Shown here: one piece after another, positions 59,501 to 64,000 of the stretch
How positions within the stretch are numbered: position 1 is the first letter of the stretch
Layout: each line of letters starts with the position of its first letter
Source of the DNA: Lacipirellula parvula
GTDB taxonomy: Bacteria > Planctomycetota > Planctomycetia > Pirellulales > Lacipirellulaceae
Reading direction: 5' to 3'
Length of the DNA stretch: 64,000 nt
Assembly (NCBI RefSeq): GCF_009177095.1
Contig: NZ_AP021861.1
Span: 3,020,501 to 3,084,500 of the forward strand
The notes under the pieces: generated by a model
The model's input: the letters and a program-made list of their open reading frames with translations, nothing else
Told to the model about the DNA's origin: nothing
Databases searched by the model: none
Translations under genes and position numbers: made by a program

Positions 59501-60556
59501 ATGAAAGCGGCGCGAATCCTCGAATACAGCAAACCTCTCGTCTTGGACGACGTTCCCGTTCCTGAAGTCCAGCCCGACGAGGTGATGGTTCAAGTCCGGG
59601 CCTGCGGTATGTGCCGCTCCGACGTGCAACTCGTCGACGGGTACTTCCGAAGTTACGGCGATATTCCGATGCCGATTACTCCAGGCCACGAGATCACCGG
59701 CGTCGTGCGCCAACTCGGCGAGCTCGTTTCTAAGTCGTCGACGATTCAGGAGGGCGATCACGTCGTCGTGGCGCCGGGCTGGGGCGACGGCACCTGTCGC
59801 CATTGCCTGGTCGGGAACACGCACATTTGTCCGAACGTCCGCTGGCCGGGGTTTGGCTTGTATGGCGGTTTCGCCGAATTCATTCCCGTTCCCGCTCGTT
59901 ACGTCATCAAAGTCGATCAGCGGCTGAAGTTCGAAGAGCTCGCTCCGCTCACCGACGCCGGCGTCACTCCCTATCGCGGGCTGAAGAAGCTCCGCGACGC
60001 CGGCGCTCTCGCTGCGGACCGCGTCCTCGGAATCTTCGGCATCGGCGGACTCGGCGGATATGCCGTGCAGTATGCAAAACTTCTTGGCGGAGGCGCCACC
60101 GTCGTCGCCTTCGCGCGCAATGCCGAGAAGCTAGCCGTCGCGACCGAATATGGCGCGGACCACGTCATCAACGTCATGGACAAGTCGCAGGCCGATGTGG
60201 TGCGCGAGCTCAAGCAGGCGACAGGGCAGGGTGAGCTCGACGCAATCATCGACTGCGCCGGCGCGCCGCAAATGATGCAGCTGGCGTTCAGCCTCCTATC
60301 AATTAGCGGCCACTACGTCGACGTTGGCCTCGTCGGCGACCGCATCGACATTCCGCTGTTTCCGCGCGTCTCGCGCGAGCAAACGTTCCACGGCTCGTTC
60401 TGGGGCAACAACCTCGATCTCAGCGAGATCATGGCGTTGGCCGCGCAAGGCAAGATCCGCCACACGATCCAGACGATCGAGTTCGATCAAATCAACGAGC
60501 ACATCGACCGGCTGCGACAGGGCGAGATCGTCGGGCGCGCTGTGATCAAGTTCTGA
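59501..60556 (+). CDS. Zinc-type alcohol dehydrogenase family protein
   Basis: This 351-aa medium-chain dehydrogenase has the catalytic-zinc region CGMCRSDVQL (Cys38) and GHEITGVV (His61-Glu62) and the cofactor motif GIFGIGGLGGYAVQYAKLLG (GxGxxG). The structural-zinc lobe reads DGTCRHCLVGNTHIC: three Cys are kept, but the usual first Cys is Asp. A very strong GAAGGAGATAACG lies before the ATG, the best ribosome binding site in this part of the window, suggesting high expression. The substrate is unknown. The ABM monooxygenase gene follows after 64 nt on the same strand and could be cotranscribed. Confidence 0.9.
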   Translation: MKAARILEYSKPLVLDDVPVPEVQPDEVMVQVRACGMCRSDVQLVDGYFRSYGDIPMPITPGHEITGVVRQLGELVSKSSTIQEGDHVVVAPGWGDGTCRHCLVGNTHICPNVRWPGFGLYGGFAEFIPVPARYVIKVDQRLKFEELAPLTDAGVTPYRGLKKLRDAGALAADRVLGIFGIGGLGGYAVQYAKLLGGGATVVAFARNAEKLAVATEYGADHVINVMDKSQADVVRELKQATGQGELDAIIDCAGAPQMMQLAFSLLSISGHYVDVGLVGDRIDIPLFPRVSREQTFHGSFWGNNLDLSEIMALAAQGKIRHTIQTIEFDQINEHIDRLRQGEIVGRAVIKF

Positions 60557-60620
60557 GCACCCTCGGGACCAGCACGATAGGAGGCGGAGCGAAACTACTC
60601 TCACCGGCGTCGGTTGGGCT

Positions 60621-60911
60621 ATGGAAAAGATCGTCATCGTAAAGTGGAGAATCAAGCAGTCAGAGGCCCCGCGCCTCTTGAAGCTGCTGCCCGAGCTGGC
60701 GGAGCGAACCAGAGCCGAGGCAGGCAACGTTTCTTACGCTGTCTACCAATCAGAGCAAGACCCTTGCGAACTCCTGCTGCATGAGCACTACGTCGACGCC
60801 GCTGCCGCCGAAGCGCACAAGCAATCAGAGCATTACCAGAGAATCGTCGTTAATGAAATCATCCCCCATCTCGAGCTTCGCGAGGTCGCCTTAGTGACGC
60901 GATTCGCGTAG
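60621..60911 (+). CDS. ABM-domain (YgiN-type) monooxygenase
   Basis: This 96-aa protein is a small dimeric ferredoxin-like-fold protein of the antibiotic biosynthesis monooxygenase family: VIVKWRIKQSEAPRLLKLL, then GNVSYAVYQSEQDPCELLLHEHYVD with the conserved H-E-x-Y pattern, and AHKQSEHYQRIVVNEIIPHL. Members include quinol monooxygenases and many of unknown substrate. It lies between an alcohol dehydrogenase and a DJ-1/PfpI gene, a grouping often seen in detoxification of reactive aldehydes or quinones; that reading is inference. An AGGAGG lies 40 nt before the ATG, too far to be its RBS. Confidence 0.92.
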   Translation: MEKIVIVKWRIKQSEAPRLLKLLPELAERTRAEAGNVSYAVYQSEQDPCELLLHEHYVDAAAAEAHKQSEHYQRIVVNEIIPHLELREVALVTRFA

Positions 60912-60959
60912 TCTGATGGGACAACAAACCCGCCAACGCATCCTGCCAGAAGTCATTCG

Positions 60960-61631
60960 ATGTCCAAGAAAATCCTCATCATCGCGTCGAACACCTCTTC
61001 GATCGGGCCGCACAAACGCCGCACCGGAATTTTCCTGCCGGAAGTCGCCCACCCGTACGCCGAGTTCGACCGCGCGAAATACCATGTCGACTTCGTCAGC
61101 CTCACGGGCGAGCCGCCTTTTCTCGACGCGCTGAACCTGGCCGCCGATCCCGACAACCTCGCTTTTTTAGTCGGCAAAGGCTGGAGCGACATGCTCAAAG
61201 CGAAGAAACTGGCCGACGTGGACGTACGTGCCTACGACGCCATCTTCGTGCCGGGCGGTTTGGCGCCGATGGCCGACATGTCGGAGCACCCGCTCCTAAA
61301 GCAGGTTATTCAAGAAACGTACGAGCGCGGCGCCGTCGTCGGGGCCGTCTGCCACGGGCCCGTTTCGCTGCTCAACGTGAAGCTCAGCAACGGCGAATAC
61401 CTAATCGCCGGCAAGAACATCACGTCCTTCACCAACGACGAAGAAGAAAACTACGCGAAGGCCGACGTTCCCTTCGAGCTGGAAACAGCCCTCGTGAACC
61501 AAGGAGCGATTTTCCACAAGGTCGACCCGTGGCAGCCGAACAGCCTCGCCGACGGCAAGCTCGTCACCGGGCAGAATCCCGCCTCCGCGAAAGGCGTTGC
61601 CGAGAAAATGATCGCGCTCTTGAGCGCTTAG
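60960..61631 (+). CDS. DJ-1/PfpI family (Hsp31-like) protein
   Basis: This 223-aa protein has the nucleophile elbow GAVCHGPVSLL (Cys131, His132) and the conserved acid Glu28 in FLPEVAHPY, the Hsp31/type-1 glutamine-amidotransferase-domain form. The ending VTGQNPASAKGVAEKMIALL is characteristic. Members act as glyoxalase III, protein deglycase or chaperones. The neighbouring dehydrogenase and ABM monooxygenase genes on the same strand fit a carbonyl-stress role. The ATG is 48 nt after the ABM stop, without strong RBS. The following VOC gene is convergent and about 50 nt away. Confidence 0.94.
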   Translation: MSKKILIIASNTSSIGPHKRRTGIFLPEVAHPYAEFDRAKYHVDFVSLTGEPPFLDALNLAADPDNLAFLVGKGWSDMLKAKKLADVDVRAYDAIFVPGGLAPMADMSEHPLLKQVIQETYERGAVVGAVCHGPVSLLNVKLSNGEYLIAGKNITSFTNDEEENYAKADVPFELETALVNQGAIFHKVDPWQPNSLADGKLVTGQNPASAKGVAEKMIALLSA

Positions 61632-61683
61632 GAAGCGGCGTCGCAATGACTCCAACCGCGTTCATGCTGGCGCTTTAAAGACT

Positions 61684-62169
61684 TCAACCTCGATACGCCT
61701 TCTCAATCGCTGTGACGTCGATTTTCGTCATCTGCATCATCGCCTCAAACGCCCGCTTCGCGGCGGCTTGGTCGGGATCGGTGATCGCTTGCGAGAGGAT
61801 GGTCGGCGTGATCTGCCACGAGACGCCCCACTTGTCCCGGCACCAACCGCAAGCATTCGCCGCGCCGCCGTTGCCGATGATCGCATCCCAGTAGCGATCA
61901 GTTTCCGCCTGATCGACGGTCGCGACCTGGAATGAAAACGCGTGCCCATGCTCGCAACCAGGACCGCCATTGAGGCCGAGGCAGGGGATCCCCATCACCG
62001 TGAACTCGACGGTTAGCACGTCGCCTGCTTTCCCCGCCGGATAGTCGCCGGGGACGCGGTGAATCGCGTCGACCGACGAATCGGGAAAAGTCGCCGCGTA
62101 GAACCGCGCCGCCTCTTCGGCTCCGCCGTCGTACCAGAGGCAGATCGTGTTCTTGGCCGGCGGTTGCAG
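61684..62169 (-). CDS. VOC/PhnB-like protein, probable CTG start
   Basis: This protein reads KNTICLWYDGGAEEAARFYA, TFPDSSVDAIHRVPGDYPAG, LTVEFTVMGIPCLGLNGGPG, FSFQVATVDQAETDRYWDAI, CGWCRDKWGVSWQITP, then ITDPDQAAAKRAFEAMMQMT, the PhnB-like VOC pattern in full. The frame has no ATG, GTG or TTG upstream of NTICLW: directly before it come the TAG of the GH43 gene, GAG, then CTG. A CTG start (62169) gives 161 aa, the expected length. The first GTG is at codon 51, inside the conserved domain. So either CTG is the start or the gene has lost its start by deletion. It shares the reading frame of the GH43 gene. Confidence 0.75.
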   Translation of the reverse strand: MQPPAKNTICLWYDGGAEEAARFYAATFPDSSVDAIHRVPGDYPAGKAGDVLTVEFTVMGIPCLGLNGGPGCEHGHAFSFQVATVDQAETDRYWDAIIGNGGAANACGWCRDKWGVSWQITPTILSQAITDPDQAAAKRAFEAMMQMTKIDVTAIEKAYRG

Positions 62170-62172
62170 CTC

Positions 62173-63168
62173 CTACTCAGCAGTCAGCGGCTGCGCAGCC
62201 ACCCCTTCATTCGTGATCCGAATCGGTTTAATAAAACCCTTCTCATCGAACTTCATCCGATCGATGCAAGTCGCCCGCGCATTGCCGTCGGTTTGGTCCA
62301 GCGGCCGGCGATGGTACACGGCGTAGTAGTCGTCCGTCCCCGGCGGCTGGATCACCGAATGGTGCCCGGCCCCCGTGGCAATCTTCGGATCCTGCTTTAG
62401 CACCGTATCAATCCGCTTGAACGGCCCGAACGGCGAGTCGCCGATCGCGTACGCGACGCAGTAGTCGGGCCCGGTCCAGCCCCCCTCCGACCACATGAAG
62501 TAGTACTTGCCGTCGCGAATGAACATGAACGGCCCCTCGACGTACCCCTCCGGCGTAATCTCCTTAAACGTGGTACCGTCCTCGAAGGGAACGAATCCTG
62601 TGAAGTCATCGTTCAGCCGCGCGATATTGCAGTGCCGCCAACCGCCGTAGATGAGGTAGTAGGTTCCGTCGGCGTCCTTGAACACAAACTGATCGATCGG
62701 CTGAGCGCCGTTGTGAAACTGATCAACGAGCGGTTTTCCTAAGTGATCCTTAAACGGCCCTGCCGGCCCGTCGGCCACCGCGACGCCGATGCCGCCGTGA
62801 GCGTCGTTGTTCTGAATGTCGTTGGCGCCGAAAAAGAAATAGTACTTCCCATCCTTCTCAATCACCGCCGGCGCCCACATCGCCCGCTTGGCCCACTTGA
62901 TGGCGTCGTTGTCGAGAACCCGCGGATGTTTTTCCCAGTTCACGAGGTCCTTCGACGAAAAAGCATCAAAGAACACCTGCTCGTCGTAAGGCGCCGAGTA
63001 CGTCGGATAGATCCAGTACGTGTCGCCGAAGATGATCGCCTCGGGATCGGCGTACCAGCCGTCGAAGAGCGGGTTGCCCGACATTTTTACTTCTAGTTCC
63101 TCGGCCGCGAGCGGCGACGCGACAAGGAGTAGCGCCACGGCAATCATCAAACAAATGCTTCGGTTCAT
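62173..63168 (-). CDS. Secreted glycoside hydrolase family 43-like protein
   Basis: This 331-aa secreted five-bladed propeller hydrolase has a signal peptide (MNRSICLMIAVALLLVASPL, cleavage at AAA-EE). The GH43 catalytic triad is present: base Asp41 in GWYADPEA, pKa-modulating Asp159 in QPIDQFVF, and acid Glu211 in GYVEGPFMF. Also typical are WAPAVIEKDGKYYFFFGAN and GAGHHSVIQPPGTDDYYAVYHR. The likely substrate is an arabinan, xylan or related plant or algal polysaccharide. I chose the ATG of MNRSICL, with AAGG upstream. The stop is followed in the same frame by the VOC coding sequence. Confidence 0.92.
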   Translation of the reverse strand: MNRSICLMIAVALLLVASPLAAEELEVKMSGNPLFDGWYADPEAIIFGDTYWIYPTYSAPYDEQVFFDAFSSKDLVNWEKHPRVLDNDAIKWAKRAMWAPAVIEKDGKYYFFFGANDIQNNDAHGGIGVAVADGPAGPFKDHLGKPLVDQFHNGAQPIDQFVFKDADGTYYLIYGGWRHCNIARLNDDFTGFVPFEDGTTFKEITPEGYVEGPFMFIRDGKYYFMWSEGGWTGPDYCVAYAIGDSPFGPFKRIDTVLKQDPKIATGAGHHSVIQPPGTDDYYAVYHRRPLDQTDGNARATCIDRMKFDEKGFIKPIRITNEGVAAQPLTAE

Positions 63169-63243
63169 CGCGAGGCCTTGAGCTGAATGCTTAAGAAAAG
63201 GGGCGCCAACCGCTGCGGCCAGCAACGGCGGATTGTAGCACAC

Positions 63244-63356
63244 GTAGGTCAGGCTTTCAGCCTGACGGCAGTACGTCACGGTCCCCAATCCCAAGCGGCA
63301 TACGTGTCAGACTGAAAGCCTGATCTAAGTGGGGTGCCACTGGCGTGTCGCCAGTG
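63244..63356. repeat. REP-like cluster I (GTAG + hairpin)
   Basis: GTAG followed by GTCAGGCT-TTC-AGCCTGAC (63248-63266) is a perfect 8-bp stem with triloop, in the layout of classical REP sequences (GTAG tetranucleotide plus hairpin). Its inverted partner TCAGACT-GAA-AGCCTGA (63307-63323) has one mismatch. A third hairpin CACTGGCG-TGT-CGCCAGTG (63338-63356) of different sequence follows. The 282-bp gap upstream of the GH43 start holds nothing else recognised. Confidence 0.88.
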
Positions 63357-63450
63357 CAGAAGCACCACAACGGCGCGCCGCACGCCCGACTCGTAAGCAG
63401 CCTGAAGCACAAGGCCTCCGCTTCCCACATGGTTAAGAGGAACTCCATCT

Positions 63451-63798
63451 CTACTCAGCGTCAGAATTCACCCATCGTCGTCGGGTGAAGACGTAGCAGA
63501 TGGGACCCAGCACGGCCCCGAAGAGAGCGCCCCATCCGCATACGAGTGCGTACATAAATAGAATCCCGCCGATGAGTTCCCACGGTACGCCATTCTCTCC
63601 CAGCCGTGATAACGAACCCCGGTAGGCGGTCATCGCGAGGCAGAACGCTAGGACGCCGCTCGGAATCACGCCGCAGGCGAGCACGCCAATCAAGTGCGCC
63701 CATTGCAATCCGATCCACGCTCCACGCTTCACAGACTCCAACGTCGTTGCGACGCCGTCAAAATTGGAGATCTGAATGAGGCGGCGAATGGTCTTCAT
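63451..63798 (-). CDS. Small membrane protein of unknown function
   Basis: This 115-aa protein has two or three hydrophobic segments (about 32-56: WAHLIGVLACGVIPSGVLAF; 75-105: LIGGILFMYALVCGWGALFG and AVLGPICYVF) and a basic end RRRWVNSDAE. I do not recognise its family. The ATG of MKTIRRL is preferred: the frame continues upstream but would run through the end of the neighbouring zinc-ribbon gene. No RBS is evident. It lies 46 nt after that gene's stop on the same strand. Confidence 0.6.
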   Translation of the reverse strand: MKTIRRLIQISNFDGVATTLESVKRGAWIGLQWAHLIGVLACGVIPSGVLAFCLAMTAYRGSLSRLGENGVPWELIGGILFMYALVCGWGALFGAVLGPICYVFTRRRWVNSDAE

Positions 63799-63844
63799 GC
63801 GAAACGGCGGACCATGGGGAGAGTGAAGCGGCAGGCCTGCGGCG

Positions 63845-64000
63845 TTAAGCCTCGACCGCCCGAAGCGACTTCTCGTAAGCCGCGTGGAGCTCGCTAGCGT
63901 TGTCGACGTACAACTCCGCATAACCGCAGTCGCCGCAGATTTTCGCCTTCAAGTAGCCGCTCTTCGTCTCTTTGAAGATCATCGCGCTAGGGTTCGCACT
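63845..64000 (-). CDS. C-terminus of zinc-ribbon protein (partial)
   Basis: The last 51 residues of a protein that continues beyond the window are visible: SANPSAMIFKETKSGYLKAK, ICGDCGYAELYVDNASELHA, AYEKSLRAVEA. The CxxCGYAELY phrase is the second half of a zinc-ribbon of the kind found in small proteins with two CxxC pairs, the first pair lying off the edge. Such proteins are widespread and uncharacterised. The reading frame is open to the window edge. Confidence 0.75.
   Translation of the reverse strand, partial: SANPSAMIFKETKSGYLKAKICGDCGYAELYVDNASELHAAYEKSLRAVEA

Noticed and set aside
1-64000. tRNA, rRNA and riboswitch genes
   Set aside because: I looked for tRNA-like T-arm sequences and CCA ends, rRNA core motifs and common riboswitch cores in the gaps and saw none I could support; a covariance-model scan would be needed to exclude divergent cases.

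Overview
The window is about 62-63% G+C chromosomal DNA from a planctomycete, most likely Pirellulales (Lacipirellulaceae-like). The evidence is a DUF1559 prepilin with its C-terminal H-x9-DG motif, a secreted giant with the planctomycete N-terminal LEDRRVLA motif plus dockerin, a PEP-CTERM protein, large secreted proteins with carboxypeptidase-regulatory-like modules, and methanopterin-type genes (DHPS-like DUF6513, DUF447, beta-RFAP synthase). Genus assignment is inference. No rRNA, tRNA, CRISPR array, phage or transposase gene was seen.

Layout. 1-6.9 kb: pdxJ, a SulP anion transporter, small unknown proteins, a DUF4112 membrane protein and dapA. 6.9-13.0 kb: a minus-strand operon read from 12.1 kb leftward (DHPS-like, pabB, pabA, DUF447, beta-RFAP synthase) that couples 4-aminobenzoate synthesis to tetrahydromethanopterin assembly; an SDR protein lacking its catalytic Tyr lies just upstream. 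13.2-17.7 kb: a PQQ-like beta-propeller protein and a large secreted unknown, convergent. 17.9-23.1 kb: a four-gene ABC exporter operon. 23.3-29.3 kb: a lone pseudopilin, CBS-pair protein, FabD-like acyltransferase, lipA, cysK and a class I/II aminotransferase. 29.4-35.5 kb: alpha/beta hydrolase, zinc-ribbon and His-rich small membrane proteins, DUF502, SpoIIAA-like STAS, CbiX-like chelatase and GNAT. 35.6-40.5 kb: paired M16 proteases (inactive and active), REC-HDOD regulator and gamma-glutamylcyclotransferase. 40.8-53.6 kb: PEP-CTERM protein, a thioredoxin-tipped 986-aa protein, a 1,269-aa HEAT-like protein, an 1,170-aa beta-helix protein and a LuxR-type regulator. 53.8-59.2 kb: BlaI/M56 sensor pair with a clear operator, DUF1559 pilin and lipoprotein. 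59.5-64 kb: alcohol dehydrogenase, ABM monooxygenase, DJ-1/PfpI, VOC, GH43, a membrane protein and a zinc-ribbon C-terminus cut by the window end.

The most unusual content is between the genes. Many intergenic gaps hold paired inverted elements of two kinds. (1) REP-like pairs: perfect 6-13 bp stems closed by a 3-nt loop, in several sequence families. In the three main paired families the oriented loop is always TCC, TCT or TTC although the stems are unrelated, and one family shows compensatory base changes. (2) Word arrays: inverted arms built of near-repeated 9-11 nt words, most opening with AACC and closing with GGTT, in at least four families with different words, sometimes nested. One REP-like unit is embedded in frame in the beta-RFAP synthase gene. 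No mobilising enzyme is in the window.
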